Source of the DNA: Azospirillum sp.
GTDB lineage: Bacteria > Pseudomonadota > Alphaproteobacteria > Azospirillales > Azospirillaceae
Direction of reading: 5' to 3'
Length of the DNA stretch: 64,000 nt
NCBI GenBank assembly: GCA_016124535.1
Contig: WGNK01000016.1
Location: forward strand, 32,924 to 96,923
Part shown: one piece after another, positions 38,051 through 47,581 of the stretch
How positions within the stretch are numbered: the first letter of the stretch is position 1
How the letters are laid out: each line of letters begins with the position of its first letter
Notes under the pieces: model-generated
Database searches by the model: none
What the model was told of the DNA's origin: nothing
Seen by the model: the letters and a program-made list of their open reading frames with translations, nothing else
Position numbers and translations under genes: made by a program

Positions 38051-38260
38051 CTAGTCGCCGATACGACCGCCGACCTTCATCACCACCTGGAAGTCGCGGA
38101 TCTCACCATCCTTGACCGCACCGCGAATCTCGGTCACCTCGAACCAATCGATGCGATTGCCATGCTGGGCGGCCAGCGCGACAGCGCCGCGGACCGCGTC
38201 TTCGATGCTGAGTGCCGACTGGCCGACCAGTTCCAGTTTTTTGTAGACAGCTTCGGTCAT
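38051..38260 (-). CDS. Dodecin, flavin-binding
   Basis: Dodecins are dodecameric flavin-storing proteins. The 69 aa sequence has the family core: YKKLELVGQSALSIEDAVRGAVALA, IDWFEVTEIRGAV with the flavin-stacking tryptophan, and IRDFQVVMKVGGRI. ATG 38260 is chosen by family length. Seven nt separate it from rluB. Confidence 0.94.
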   Translation of the reverse strand: MTEAVYKKLELVGQSALSIEDAVRGAVALAAQHGNRIDWFEVTEIRGAVKDGEIRDFQVVMKVGGRIGD

Positions 38261-38345
38261 TGCGGGGGGTCCTAATCGGGGAAACGGGCGAAGATGGCGC
38301 ACTTTAGCTGGCGGCGGTTTCAGTGCAATCTAAATTCTCCGACTC

Positions 38346-38396
38346 CGGTGATGGGAAGATGCCGGTGATGCGAAGATGCCGGTGATGCGAAGATGG
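38346..38396 (+). repeat. 17-bp tandem repeat upstream of tadA
   Basis: The unit CGGTGATGCGAAGATGC occurs three times (38346, 38363, 38380), with one mismatch in the first copy and one in the last. The last copy runs into the tadA start codon, so unit number alters the start context. Confidence 0.8.
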
Positions 38397-38872
38397 TAGA
38401 CCGGGCGCCGAGGGTGACTGCGCGAGCTTGCGCGGGATTCATGGCGCAGGCGCTGGCCGAGGCGGCGGCGGCGGCGGCGCGCGGCGAGGTCCCGGTCGGT
38501 GCGGTGGTGGTGTCGGCGGCGGGCGAGGTGCTGGCGGCCGCCGGCAACCGGGTCGAAGCGACCGCCGATCCCACCGCGCACGCCGAGCTGCTGGCGATCC
38601 GGGCGGCCGGAGCGGCGCGCGGTACGCCGCGCCTGCCCGACTGTGACCTCTACGTCACGCTGGAGCCCTGCGCGATGTGTGCCGCCGCGATCGGTTTTGC
38701 GCGGCTGCGCCGGGTCTATTTCGGCGCCTACGATCCCAAGGGCGGGGCGGTTGAGCACGGAATCCGCTGGTTCGGTCAGCCGACCTGCCACCACCGTCCC
38801 GAGGTTTATGGCGGCATCGACGAAAGCCGTGCCGCGGCACTGCTTCAGGCATTTTTCCAGGGGCGTCGTTAA
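38393..38872 (+). CDS. tadA: tRNA-adenosine (wobble A34) deaminase
   Basis: TadA converts A34 to inosine in tRNA-Arg. The 159 aa protein has the zinc-site HAE (in PTAHAELLAI) and PCAMC (in LEPCAMCAAAI), the VPVGAVVV strand and GIRWFGQPTCHHRPEVYGG. An internal ATG at about 38441 (FMAQALAEAA) is a possible alternative start and matches other TadA N-termini better. The start region overlaps a 17-bp tandem repeat. Confidence 0.92.
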   Translation: MVDRAPRVTARACAGFMAQALAEAAAAAARGEVPVGAVVVSAAGEVLAAAGNRVEATADPTAHAELLAIRAAGAARGTPRLPDCDLYVTLEPCAMCAAAIGFARLRRVYFGAYDPKGGAVEHGIRWFGQPTCHHRPEVYGGIDESRAAALLQAFFQGRR

Positions 38873-38959
38873 CCTTTCGGCGGCATGACATTTGCCGCGC
38901 ATCGCCGGCAGTTCTGACCTGAAACGGTGGCGGAGTCGCCGCCGAACGTGTAAACGCTA

Positions 38960-38999
38960 GGGACTCGAGTCCCGGACCCGATGTTCCGGGCATGCCAAG
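38960..38999 (+). promoter_or_regulatory. Palindromes upstream of DAHP synthase
   Basis: A perfect 14-bp palindrome, GGGACTCGAGTCCC (38960-38973), is followed at once by a hairpin with arms CCCGGA and TCCGGG. Both lie within 50 bp of the start codon. They could be an operator or an RNA element; no known motif was recognised. Confidence 0.45.
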
Positions 39000-39011
39000 A
39001 CAGGAGCGGTC

Positions 39012-40391
39012 ATGAGCGAGCGGTGGACCCCGGAGAGTTGGCAGGCAAAGCCGGTACGGCAGATGCCGGTCTATCCGGACCAGTCCAGGGCGACGGCGGT
39101 GGTGGAGCGGCTGCGCAACTACCCGCCCTTGGTCTTCGCGGGTGAGGCGCGTCGGTTGACCCAGGCCCTGGCCAAGGCGGCGGTGGGCCAGGCCTTCGTG
39201 CTCCAGGGCGGCGACTGCGCCGAAAGCTTTGCCGAGTTCCATCCCAACAATATCCGCGACACCTTCCGGGTGATGTTGCAGATGGCGGTGGTGATGACCT
39301 TCGGCGGCGGCACCCCGGTGGTCAAGATCGGCCGCATGGCCGGCCAGTTCGCCAAGCCGCGCTCGGCCGATACCGAGACCGTCGACGGGGTCGAACTGCC
39401 GTCCTACCGCGGTGACATCATCAACGGCTTCGACTTCACCGCCGAGGCGCGCATCCCCGATCCCGAGCGCATGGTGCTGGCCTTCAACCAGGCGGCCGCG
39501 ACCCTCAACCTGCTGCGCGCCTTTGCCCAGGGCGGCTATGCCGATCTCCAGAAGGTCCATCAGTGGACGCTGGGCTTCGTCGAGCGCACCCTCCAGGGCG
39601 AGCGCTTCCGCTCGATGGCCGACCGGATCGGCGAGACCCTCGACTTCATGGCGGCCTGTGGCATCACCGCCGAGACCACGCCGCAGATCCGCGAGACCGA
39701 TTTCTTCACCTCGCACGAGGGCTTGCTGCTGCCCTACGAGCAGGCGATGACCCGGATCGACAGCACCACCGGTGATTGGTACGATGTGTCGGCCCATCTG
39801 CTGTGGATCGGTGACCGTACCCGCCAGCCGGACGGCGCCCATGTCGAGTTCTTCCGCGGCGTCAAGAATCCGCTGGGCCTGAAATGCGGCCCCAGCCTCG
39901 ACCCCGGCGAGTTGGTCCGGCTGATCGACATCCTCAATCCTGAAAACGTCGCGGGCCGGCTGATCCTGATCGTGCGCATGGGGGCTGACAAGGTCGCGGA
40001 GAAATTCGCGCCGCTGATCAGGGCGGTCAAGGCCGCCGGGCGCAGCGTGGTCTGGGTCTGTGACCCGATGCACGGCAACACCGTCAAATCGGCGTCGGGC
40101 TACAAGACCCGGCCGTTCGAGCGGGTGCTGGCCGAGGTGCGCGGCTTCTTCGCGGTATGCCAGGGCGAGGGGGTTTATCCCGGCGGCGTCCATTTCGAGA
40201 TGACCGGCCAGGACGTGACCGAGTGCACCGGCGGTGCCCAGGCGATCACCGATCACAAGCTGAGCCTGCGCTACCACACCGCATGCGATCCCCGGCTGAA
40301 CGCCAGCCAGTCCCTGGAATTGGCCTTCCTGATCGCCGAGGAGCTGAAACGCGCCCGGCTGGGACAGGTCGCAGCAGCAGCAGCGGAATGA
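39012..40391 (+). CDS. DAHP synthase, class II
   Basis: This 459 aa enzyme makes 3-deoxy-D-arabino-heptulosonate 7-phosphate, the first step of aromatic amino-acid synthesis. It is the plant/mycobacterial type [24 protein letters not shown] at the start, [36 protein letters not shown] and [19 protein letters not shown], with metal-binding Cys, His, Glu and Asp intact. Class II enzymes are common in alphaproteobacteria. A CAGGAG ribosome-binding site precedes the ATG. Confidence 0.96.
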   Translation: MSERWTPESWQAKPVRQMPVYPDQSRATAVVERLRNYPPLVFAGEARRLTQALAKAAVGQAFVLQGGDCAESFAEFHPNNIRDTFRVMLQMAVVMTFGGGTPVVKIGRMAGQFAKPRSADTETVDGVELPSYRGDIINGFDFTAEARIPDPERMVLAFNQAAATLNLLRAFAQGGYADLQKVHQWTLGFVERTLQGERFRSMADRIGETLDFMAACGITAETTPQIRETDFFTSHEGLLLPYEQAMTRIDSTTGDWYDVSAHLLWIGDRTRQPDGAHVEFFRGVKNPLGLKCGPSLDPGELVRLIDILNPENVAGRLILIVRMGADKVAEKFAPLIRAVKAAGRSVVWVCDPMHGNTVKSASGYKTRPFERVLAEVRGFFAVCQGEGVYPGGVHFEMTGQDVTECTGGAQAITDHKLSLRYHTACDPRLNASQSLELAFLIAEELKRARLGQVAAAAAE

Positions 40392-40407
40392 GCGGGCCCG
40401 ACAGACC

Positions 40408-41559
40408 ATGACCACCGAAGTTCCGCCGGGCAGCGCCGATTATCCGCTGGGGGCCGACATCGACCGCTGGAGCGATGTCTATTTCAAGCGGACCAAGGCG
40501 ACGGTTGGTCGCTTCGGCGATGCTCGGGTGACCTACGCCGTGTTTTTGCGCCGGCCGGTGGTGTCGGCGCCACGGCTGGCGGTGGACTGGCTGCGAAGGG
40601 TTGCCGCCGAACGGGGCTGCGAGATCGAGATCGAGATCACCGTGCCCGAGGGCAAATGGGTCGGGGCCGGCGAGCCGCTGCTCTATGTCAGCGGCTCGTT
40701 CTACCACCTGGTCGATCTTGAGACGATCTTGCTGATGAAGCTGGGGCCGGCCTGCGTTGCCGCCCACGGCGCCTTCGCGATGTGCGCCGATCTGCCCAGG
40801 GTCGCGTTCCTGGCGATGGATGCCCGGCATTGCGCCGGCACCGAGATGGCCGAGCTGATGGCCTATGCCTGCAGCGTCGGATCCGAGCGGGCGCGGCGCA
40901 AGCTGGGGGCGGTCGGTTTCATCGGCAATGCCACCGATGCCACTGCGCATTATTTCAAGCAGCCGCGCGGCTACGGCACCATGCCCCATGCCCTGATCGG
41001 CTATGCCGGCTCGACGGTGCGCGCCGCCGAGATGCTGCACGAGACCTTTCCCGAGATCGACCTGACGGTGCTGGTCGATTACTTTGGGCAGGAGATTACC
41101 GACAGTCTGGCAGTGTGCCGGCGCTATCCGCTGCTGGCGGCGGCCGGCCGCCTGTCGGTCAGGATCGATACGCCGGGTGCTCGCTTCGTCGAGGGGCTGG
41201 ACCCGGCCGCATCCTATGCGGTCCTGGAGCGCCATGTTCCCCAGGCGATCCGCGGCTATCGCGACGAGACCCAGCTGCGCCACCTGATCGGCAGCGGCGT
41301 CTCCGCTGCGGCGCTCCACCACATCCGCGATGCGCTCGACGAGGCCGGCTTCGATCGGGTCAAGATCGTCGCTTCCAGCGGCTTCAATCCGGCCAAATGC
41401 CGGATCATGGCTGAAGCCGAGGCGCCGATCGACGTGATCGGCACCGGCAGCTTCCTGCCCGACCGCTGGAGCGAGACCTACGCCACCGCCGACATCATCG
41501 AATACGACGGCATCCCCCGGGTCAAAGTCAGCCGCGAGTTCTTGCTGCGGAAGACATAG
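40408..41559 (+). CDS. Nicotinate phosphoribosyltransferase-like protein
   Basis: The 383 aa sequence fits the NAPRTase family that makes nicotinate mononucleotide in NAD salvage. Motifs are DRWSDVYFKRTKA, YVSGSFYHLVDLETILL, FLAMDARHCAGTEMAELMAYA (substrate site), GTMPHALIGYAGST, VLVDYFGQEITDSL, and the phosphate-binding IVASSGFNPAKC...IDVIGTGSFLP. The exact base is not certain. It follows the DAHP synthase by 16 bp and may be co-transcribed. Confidence 0.85.
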   Translation: MTTEVPPGSADYPLGADIDRWSDVYFKRTKATVGRFGDARVTYAVFLRRPVVSAPRLAVDWLRRVAAERGCEIEIEITVPEGKWVGAGEPLLYVSGSFYHLVDLETILLMKLGPACVAAHGAFAMCADLPRVAFLAMDARHCAGTEMAELMAYACSVGSERARRKLGAVGFIGNATDATAHYFKQPRGYGTMPHALIGYAGSTVRAAEMLHETFPEIDLTVLVDYFGQEITDSLAVCRRYPLLAAAGRLSVRIDTPGARFVEGLDPAASYAVLERHVPQAIRGYRDETQLRHLIGSGVSAAALHHIRDALDEAGFDRVKIVASSGFNPAKCRIMAEAEAPIDVIGTGSFLPDRWSETYATADIIEYDGIPRVKVSREFLLRKT

Positions 41560-41567
41560 AAAGCCCA

Positions 41568-41603
41568 GCGCGCTTCCGGGGGCGGGAGCGCGCCGGTCTG
41601 GTT
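41568..41603. terminator. Terminator between convergent genes
   Basis: GCGCGCTTCC (41568-41577) and GGGAGCGCGC (41584-41593) form a 10-bp stem with one wobble, followed by CGGTCTGGTTTCTT. It lies between the stops of the phosphoribosyltransferase gene and soxD and may serve both strands. Confidence 0.5.
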
Positions 41604-41605
41604 TC

Positions 41606-42664
41606 TTATTCGACCGAGACCGCGTTGTCCTCGCCCTCCGGGGTCACGTCGATGATTCGGGCACGGCCGGTAATCTCGACGCTCTTTTTGCAATCTTTCA
41701 TGCACGGCTCATAGGGCGGAAAGTCCGGCGTGTCGTGGATGTAGAAGCCGTCGGCGTTGGGCATCTTCAGCTGCGGCAGGCTCTTGGCGTCGAGCACGAA
41801 GTCCTGGTCGATCAGATTGTTGCTGGCGAGCAGGAACGCGGTCAGGGCATAGGTCTCGTCGGCGGTCAGGCTCTGGGCGTCGCCATAGGGCATGGCGCGG
41901 TGGACATAGTCGAACACCGTCGAGGCATAGGGCCAGTAGCTGCCGATGGTCTTTTCGGGAAATTCCCGGGCGAGCGTGCCTTCGCCGCCGATCAGTGCCG
42001 GATAGCGGCCGAACGCCTCGCCGAAATCGCCGTGGCAGGCGGCACAGCGCTCACCCCACAGCGCCTCGCCCTCGGTGGCGGTGCCGTGTCCCGGCGGCAG
42101 GCCGAGGCCATCGGGTCGGACATCGATGTCCCACAGCGCGATTTCCTCGGGTTTGGCTGGCCGGCCCAGACCATAGCGTCCGCCGCCGGCCGGGGCCGAC
42201 GCCGCAACCGCCGCGCGAGCCGGGGCAACCGTCGGCACCGGGGCCGCGCCGGCGGCGGCGGGTGGCGCCGCTGCGCCGCCGCCATTCGCCTTGATCCAGG
42301 CGATCACATCGGCGATGTCATCGGGCTTGCGCAGGCCGGGAAACGCCATCCGGTTGCCCTTGATGAAAGCCGAGGGTTTGGTCAGGTAGAGCGCGAGTGC
42401 GTCCTCGGTCCAGACCACGCCCGACTCTTCCATCGCCTTGGAGTAGCGAAAGGCCTCTGCGGTTCCGGCGGCTCGGCCGATCACGCCGGCCAGACTGGGG
42501 CCGAGCCGATGCTTTCCCGGCTCCATGGCATGGCAGGCGGCACAGGCGCGAAAGACTTTGCCGCCGGCCTCGACATCGCCGGCCGCCGCCGCGGTCCCGC
42601 CCGTACCCAACGACAGTGCGGCAACCGCCGCGAACCGCAGGCTGCGATCAAGAAACCCGAACAT
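41606..42664 (-). CDS. soxD: Sulfane dehydrogenase diheme cytochrome c SoxD
   Basis: SoxD carries electrons from SoxC during oxidation of the SoxY-bound sulfane sulfur. The 352 aa protein has a signal peptide (residues 1-28, ending TAAAA), a first c-type heme at CAACH 41-45, an Ala/Pro linker at 128-162, and a second heme domain with CAACH 207-211. The C-terminal region has two more cysteines (PCMKDCKK). ATG 42664 is chosen for the signal peptide; it overlaps the soxC 3' end by 17 bp. SoxCD presence predicts complete oxidation of thiosulfate without sulfur globules. Confidence 0.93.
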   Translation of the reverse strand: MFGFLDRSLRFAAVAALSLGTGGTAAAAGDVEAGGKVFRACAACHAMEPGKHRLGPSLAGVIGRAAGTAEAFRYSKAMEESGVVWTEDALALYLTKPSAFIKGNRMAFPGLRKPDDIADVIAWIKANGGGAAAPPAAAGAAPVPTVAPARAAVAASAPAGGGRYGLGRPAKPEEIALWDIDVRPDGLGLPPGHGTATEGEALWGERCAACHGDFGEAFGRYPALIGGEGTLAREFPEKTIGSYWPYASTVFDYVHRAMPYGDAQSLTADETYALTAFLLASNNLIDQDFVLDAKSLPQLKMPNADGFYIHDTPDFPPYEPCMKDCKKSVEITGRARIIDVTPEGEDNAVSVE

Positions 42665-43958
42665 TTTCCGCCCCGCCTGCTTCGTTGACCAACCAGGTTT
42701 GAATGGCATGGTTGTGGTAGACCGAATTGACCCCGCGTATGTCGATCAGCTGCTGGTAGGTCGGCTGGACATAGCCGGTCTCGTCGATCACCCGGCTCTG
42801 CAGCAGCATCGGTTCGCCGTTCCACACGAAGTCATGGTAGAACTGGGTCAGGCATTTGGGCAGCAGCGGGCCTTCCAGACGTGCCGGCGTCCAGTTGATC
42901 CCGCCGTCGAGCGAGACATCGACCCGTTTGACCAGGCCGTTGCCGGTCCAGGCGAAGCCGCGCAGCACATTGGCGCCGCGCGCGGTCAAAGGCGCCTGGG
43001 GCGACGGGTTGACGATCACCGATTTCGGTTCCATCAGCCAGCTGAACTGGCGCGCCCGGCCGTCCGGCATCAGGTCGGTGTATTTCGAGGTTTCCTCGCG
43101 CTGGTACCAGGGCTGATCGCCGATTTCGAGCCGGCGCAGCCATTTGACCCACACGTTGCCTTCCCAGCCCGGCACCACCAGGCGCAGCGGATAGCCCTGC
43201 TCCCGGCGTAGTCGCTCGCCGTTCATGGTATAGGCGACCAGGCAGTCGTCGAGCGCCTTCTCGATCGGCAGCGAGCGGGTCATCGCCGCGGCGTCGGCGC
43301 CCTCGGCCAGCAGCCATTTGCCCGCCGGCTTGACGCCGCATTCCTCAAGCAGGGTCCTGAGCGGCACCCCGGCATACTGGACGCAATGGATCATGCCGTG
43401 GGTAAACTGAACGCCATTCAACTGGGCGCCGCGCCACTCCATGCCGGAATTGGCGGCGCATTCCAGGAAATAGAAGCGGGTGACCGGCGGGAACCGGCGC
43501 AGCTCCGCCATGGTCAGCACCAGCGGCCGCTCGACCAGGCCATGGATCATCAGCCGGTGCTCGGCCGGGCCGATGTCGGGCGCCCCGGCGTGGTGGCGCT
43601 CGAAGCAGACCCCGCTCGGGGTCACGATGCCTTCCAGCTCGTGCAGCGGCGTGAAATTGATCGAGGATTCCCGGGTCGCGGTCAGCCAGGGCACGCTGCG
43701 CCGGATCACCTGGGCCTCGTGGGGCGAGGGGACGCCATAGGGGTACTCGTCGACGCTGGTGCCGAGATGGCGGGTGTGGTCGGCGATCCCGATGTCTTGC
43801 GGCCGCGCCGGACCCGCTCCCAGGGCGACCGCCGCCGCCGCGAGCACTCCGCCGCCCGCAATCAACTGCCGCCGCGACGGCCCGGCGGGCGCCGCGGCAT
43901 CGGTAACGCGCACGACCCGCCCCAACATCTGGTCCGACGCACCAAGTCCTTTGGCCAT
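42648..43958 (-). CDS. soxC: Sulfane dehydrogenase molybdenum subunit SoxC
   Basis: SoxC is the molybdopterin subunit of the SoxCD dehydrogenase, related to sulfite oxidase. The 436 aa protein has a Tat signal ([10 protein letters not shown] at 28-37), the molybdenum-ligand cysteine at 167 ([10 protein letters not shown]), then [34 protein letters not shown], and a dimerisation domain ending in [14 protein letters not shown]. It lies 28 nt from soxW and overlaps soxD. Confidence 0.95.
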   Translation of the reverse strand: MAKGLGASDQMLGRVVRVTDAAAPAGPSRRQLIAGGGVLAAAAVALGAGPARPQDIGIADHTRHLGTSVDEYPYGVPSPHEAQVIRRSVPWLTATRESSINFTPLHELEGIVTPSGVCFERHHAGAPDIGPAEHRLMIHGLVERPLVLTMAELRRFPPVTRFYFLECAANSGMEWRGAQLNGVQFTHGMIHCVQYAGVPLRTLLEECGVKPAGKWLLAEGADAAAMTRSLPIEKALDDCLVAYTMNGERLRREQGYPLRLVVPGWEGNVWVKWLRRLEIGDQPWYQREETSKYTDLMPDGRARQFSWLMEPKSVIVNPSPQAPLTARGANVLRGFAWTGNGLVKRVDVSLDGGINWTPARLEGPLLPKCLTQFYHDFVWNGEPMLLQSRVIDETGYVQPTYQQLIDIRGVNSVYHNHAIQTWLVNEAGGAENVRVS

Positions 43959-43986
43959 AGGGAAACTCCGCTGGGAATAATCGGGC

Positions 43987-44571
43987 TCAGCCGTCGAGCG
44001 ATTTCAGGAAGGTCCGGAAATCGCTCCGCTGATAGGCCTTCTCCGCCACGAACCGAAACATCGCGAGGAAATGGGGCGGTTTGAAATAGCCGGGCATCCG
44101 GGCCACCTCCTCGGTTGCGCCGTCGAGCTGGTCGGGGAAAAACTGGATGGTCGGGGTAAAACGGATGCCCCAGGCGCGGGCCAGCGCCCGTTCCGATGTC
44201 TGCGCTCCGGCAAAATCGGTCACCGGCCGGGCACCCCAGATATTCAGCTGCAGGATGTCGAACCGCTGGCGAACATAGTCGTTGATCGCGGGATCGGCGA
44301 AATTGACCAGATGGGTTTCCTTGCAATAGGGGCAGCCCTTTTGCTCCCACATCACGGCAAACCGCTTGCCCGCCGCGGCCGCACCCTCGAGATCCTCGCG
44401 GAGGTCGAGGAAGCTCTTGAGGAACCAGGGCTGTTCGTAGAGTCCGTCGTCGTTGATCGGCGGCTCGGAAACCGCGGCCAGCGCACATCCGGGCCATGAC
44501 CCGAGCCAGGCGCCGGCACCAACCGCGATCCCCGAGGCCAGTGCCGCGCGTCGCGTCAGCATCTGCCTCAT
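43987..44571 (-). CDS. soxW: Periplasmic thioredoxin SoxW
   Basis: SoxW is a periplasmic thioredoxin that passes reductant from SoxV to Sox proteins. The 194 aa sequence has a Tat-like or Sec signal with TRRAALASG, then a thioredoxin fold with CPYC at 80-83 (WEQKGCPYCKETH) and the cis-Pro in RFTPTIQFF. The longer open frame upstream has no similarity. ATG 44571 follows GAGG; ATG 44562 is a close alternative. First gene of soxWCD. Confidence 0.9.
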   Translation of the reverse strand: MRQMLTRRAALASGIAVGAGAWLGSWPGCALAAVSEPPINDDGLYEQPWFLKSFLDLREDLEGAAAAGKRFAVMWEQKGCPYCKETHLVNFADPAINDYVRQRFDILQLNIWGARPVTDFAGAQTSERALARAWGIRFTPTIQFFPDQLDGATEEVARMPGYFKPPHFLAMFRFVAEKAYQRSDFRTFLKSLDG

Positions 44572-44759
44572 CCTCTTATCTGCGAACTTTTGCAAGTATA
44601 CGGCGGCGTCGCCGCCTTGTCCAGCCCGAGGGGCAGGTCTCCGGTGTCGGGCTGGTTTGGCGAAAATGATTTCCGTTTGGCCTCGGCTGCGGCATCCTGC
44701 GGCGGACTCCGGATCAGCCTGCGGCGCCGGATCACCCTGCGGCGATTGAGGTTGCCTCC

Positions 44760-46316
44760 GTGACAGTTGGTCCTTTTCTGGCGAGCATCGCGGCGGCAGT
44801 CTTATTGGCCGCGATCTCTGCCGGGTCGATGGCGCTCGAGATCGTCGCCGGCCGGATGGTGGCACCCTATGTCGGGATGTCGCTCTATACCTGGACCGCG
44901 GTGATTGCGGTGGTTCTGGCCGGGCTGTCGCTCGGGCACGGGCTGGGCGGCGTGCTGTGCCATGCCGAGCGCCGGGTCAGTCTGGCCCGCCTGAGCTGGA
45001 TGCTGATCGGGGCCGCGGTGACCGCCCTGGCCAGTCTTCCCCTGTTGCGTTGGCTGGCACCGCGGCTGCTCGACAGCGGGCTGCAGCCGGTGGTCGCGAT
45101 CGTCGCGCTGACCACCGCGCTGTTTCTGCTGCCCAGCCTGTTCGTCGGCACCGCGTCGCCGCTGCTGACCAAGCTGGCCCTGGATGCCGCCCCGAGCGCA
45201 GCCGGAAGGCGGCTGGGCGGGATGTTCGCCGCCGGTGCCGCCGGCAGTATCCTCGGCACCCTGGCCGCGGGCTATCTGTTCATTCCCTGGGTCGGCACGA
45301 TCGGCACGGTTACCGTGGTCGCCGGCGGTTATGCGGTTGCCGCGATCGCGGTCGCCCTGGCGGCGCGTTGCCGGGCCGGTCTTGCGGTCACCGCGGTTCT
45401 GGCGCTGGCAACCGGCACGGCGGCGCTGGCGGCACCGCAGTTTCTGACCAATCCATGTACTCGGGAGAGCGCCTATTACTGTCTGCGGGTGGTCGATTTC
45501 TCGGGTGAAGCCGCCCAGCCGGCCGCCGCCCTGGTGATCGACCATCTGGCCCATGGCATCAATTTGCGCGACCACCCGGCGACGCTTTACAGCAGCTATG
45601 TCGACCTGACCGACCGGCTGGTCGCCCAAAAGGGTCTGGCGCCGAGCGGGGCCGGCTTCGCAGCCTTCTTCGTCGGTGGCGGGGCGCTGACCCTGCCCAG
45701 GGCCTGGGCGGTGCGTTACCCGGCGGGGCGGGTGATCGTCGCGGAGCTCGATCCCGCGGTTACCGAACTCGCCGCCGAGCGGCTCTGGGTCACGCTGGGC
45801 GGGCCGGTGACCGTGATCGACGGCGACGCCCGCGCCGTGCTCGCCCGCTTGCCCGCGGGCGAGCGTTTCGATGCCATCCTGGGCGATGCCTATCACGACC
45901 TCTCGGTGCCGGCCCATCTGGTCACCGCCGAATTTGCCCGGCTGGTCGCGGGCCGCCTGAAGCCATCGGGCCTGTTCGCGCAAAACGTGATCGATTCGGC
46001 ACGCCGGCCCCACTTCCTTTATGCCATGGTCAAGACCCTGGCGACGGTGTTCCCCAGCGTCGAAGTCTGGGTCGATCCCGACCAACTGGCAGCCGGCGAG
46101 CGCACCACCTTCGTGGTGGTCAGCCGGCTGGCGCTACCGGCGGTGTCGGCGCGGGTTCTGCATTCCGAAACCACTCCGGGCCGCCGCTGGCTGCTGTGGC
46201 CGGCCGAGCACCTGGCGGGCAAACTTGGCGCCGCCGGGGTGCCGGTGCTGACCGATGATTTTGCGCCGGTGGATCGCCTGATGCGCGCCGTCTTTGCCGA
46301 GGATGTGCAACCATGA
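44760..46316 (+). CDS. Membrane-bound spermidine synthase-like protein
   Basis: The 518 aa product joins a membrane domain of about 7 helices (residues 5-225) to a spermidine synthase-like Rossmann domain (about 290-510). The latter has VGGGALTLPRAW, IVAELDPAVTELA and FDAILGDAYHD, as in fused MFS/spermidine synthases. The SAM-binding glycine motif is present but the polyamine-site residues are not obvious, so it may methylate or transfer another group. GTG start at 44760. Its stop overlaps the next start (ATGA). The gene sits within the sox region, divergent from soxW; a sulfur role is unproven. Confidence 0.82.
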   Translation: MTVGPFLASIAAAVLLAAISAGSMALEIVAGRMVAPYVGMSLYTWTAVIAVVLAGLSLGHGLGGVLCHAERRVSLARLSWMLIGAAVTALASLPLLRWLAPRLLDSGLQPVVAIVALTTALFLLPSLFVGTASPLLTKLALDAAPSAAGRRLGGMFAAGAAGSILGTLAAGYLFIPWVGTIGTVTVVAGGYAVAAIAVALAARCRAGLAVTAVLALATGTAALAAPQFLTNPCTRESAYYCLRVVDFSGEAAQPAAALVIDHLAHGINLRDHPATLYSSYVDLTDRLVAQKGLAPSGAGFAAFFVGGGALTLPRAWAVRYPAGRVIVAELDPAVTELAAERLWVTLGGPVTVIDGDARAVLARLPAGERFDAILGDAYHDLSVPAHLVTAEFARLVAGRLKPSGLFAQNVIDSARRPHFLYAMVKTLATVFPSVEVWVDPDQLAAGERTTFVVVSRLALPAVSARVLHSETTPGRRWLLWPAEHLAGKLGAAGVPVLTDDFAPVDRLMRAVFAEDVQP

Positions 46317-47065
46317 CTTCCCGCCCTCTCGTCGCGCCGAGCCCGGTTGGCGCCGTCCTGGCCTGCTGCCTGGCGGTCCTGCCGGTCCTGGCGGTGGCGC
46401 AAACCCCCGTGGCGGTCACCCTGGCCGATTTTCGGGCCGGTTTCGCCGGGGCCTGGGCGCATTATCGCGCCGCCGTGTTCTACCTCGACACCGGCAATCC
46501 GGCGGTGGCGGCCCTGGAACTGGCCGAACTTGCCGAGTCGTGGCAGCGCCTGACCGCGCACTCGGTCCCGGCGCCGTTCGATGCCGACCCGCAGTTTTCC
46601 GACGATCTCCAATCCGCCGGTGCCGCCTTTGCCGCGGCCTTGGCCGCCGCCGAGCAAGGCGCCGTCGAGTCGGCCAGGGCAGCCCTGGCACCGGTTCGCG
46701 GCCGCCTGGCCGCGGCGCGGGCGCGCAATGGCGTGGTCTTCTTCTCCGATGCCGTCGACGAGGCCAACCGCGCCTTTGCCGCGTTGTGGGGGTTCCGGCG
46801 CGACTTTCCCGCCGTCGGCGACGGTGCTGCGCTGGACCGGATGCGGGCCGCGGTCGCGGTTGCCCGCTATGTCTGGGAGCGCTGCGATCGCGCCGCCGCC
46901 GCCACGGTCCGTGGCGATGCGGAATTCCGCCGTATCATCGACGGCGCTCTGGCGTCGTTCGACCAGTTGTGGCCGGCCCTGCGCGCCGGCGACGAGATGC
47001 GCGCCATCAATATCCTGCGCGAATTGCACGCCTTCGACGGGCTGTTGTTCCTGAAATTCGGTTGA
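46313..47065 (+). CDS. Secreted helical protein of unknown function
   Basis: The 250 aa product is not recognised. A hydrophobic segment at residues 12-29 (AVLACCLAVLPVLAVAQ) is a likely signal peptide. The rest is alanine-rich and nearly all helical (AALELAELAESWQ, AAFAAALAAAEQGAVESARAALAPVRGRLAAARAR), suggesting a four-helix bundle like DUF1924 or cytochrome c-prime folds, but no CxxCH is present. It is translationally coupled to the spermidine synthase-like gene and 10 bp from a DsrE-like gene. Confidence 0.75.
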   Translation: MTSRPLVAPSPVGAVLACCLAVLPVLAVAQTPVAVTLADFRAGFAGAWAHYRAAVFYLDTGNPAVAALELAELAESWQRLTAHSVPAPFDADPQFSDDLQSAGAAFAAALAAAEQGAVESARAALAPVRGRLAAARARNGVVFFSDAVDEANRAFAALWGFRRDFPAVGDGAALDRMRAAVAVARYVWERCDRAAAATVRGDAEFRRIIDGALASFDQLWPALRAGDEMRAINILRELHAFDGLLFLKFG

Positions 47066-47075
47066 GGAGACGCCG

Positions 47076-47534
47076 ATGCACCGCGTCAGCGCCTTGAGTG
47101 TGGTCCTGCTGCTCGGTTTTGGCGTGTCGGCGCTGGCCGCCGAACGGCTGGAGACCGAACTGGCCAAGCCGGTTCCCGGCTTCGATCAGCCGCGGCGGAT
47201 CGTGCTGCAAATGTCCAGCGACGACGAAAGGTCGATCAACAACATCCTGTGGAATGCCGTGAATCTTCAAAAATTCTACGGCCAGGACAGTGTTGAAATT
47301 GCCGTGATCGTGTTCGGGGCCGGGATGAAAGCGCTGTACCGCGACGGCTCGCCGGTGCGGGAGCGGGTGGAAAGCCTGCAGAAATACGGCATCGTCTTCA
47401 TCGGCTGCGGCAACACCATGGAGACCACCCATCATTCGCCCGACGAGTTGATCGAGGGCGTGCAGTGGGTCCAGACCGGTATCGCCGAAATCGTCGAGCG
47501 CCAATTGCGCGGTTGGACCTATATTCGTCCCTGA
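47076..47534 (+). CDS. Periplasmic DsrE-family protein
   Basis: DsrE-like proteins handle sulfane sulfur. The 152 aa sequence has a signal peptide (MHRVSALSVVLLLGFGVSALAA) and a DsrE/DsrF-type fold: RRIVLQMSSDDERSINNILWNAVNLQKFYG, VEIAVIVFGAGMKALY, and GIVFIGCGNTMETTHHSPDEL. The single mature cysteine (in FIGCGNT) sits where the persulfide-carrying cysteine is found. Close to other sulfur genes, it may pass sulfur in the periplasm. Confidence 0.85.
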   Translation: MHRVSALSVVLLLGFGVSALAAERLETELAKPVPGFDQPRRIVLQMSSDDERSINNILWNAVNLQKFYGQDSVEIAVIVFGAGMKALYRDGSPVRERVESLQKYGIVFIGCGNTMETTHHSPDELIEGVQWVQTGIAEIVERQLRGWTYIRP

Positions 47535-47581
47535 CCTGAGCCATCAACAGAAGGCGGACGCCCGCGCGGGTCCGAAACGGC

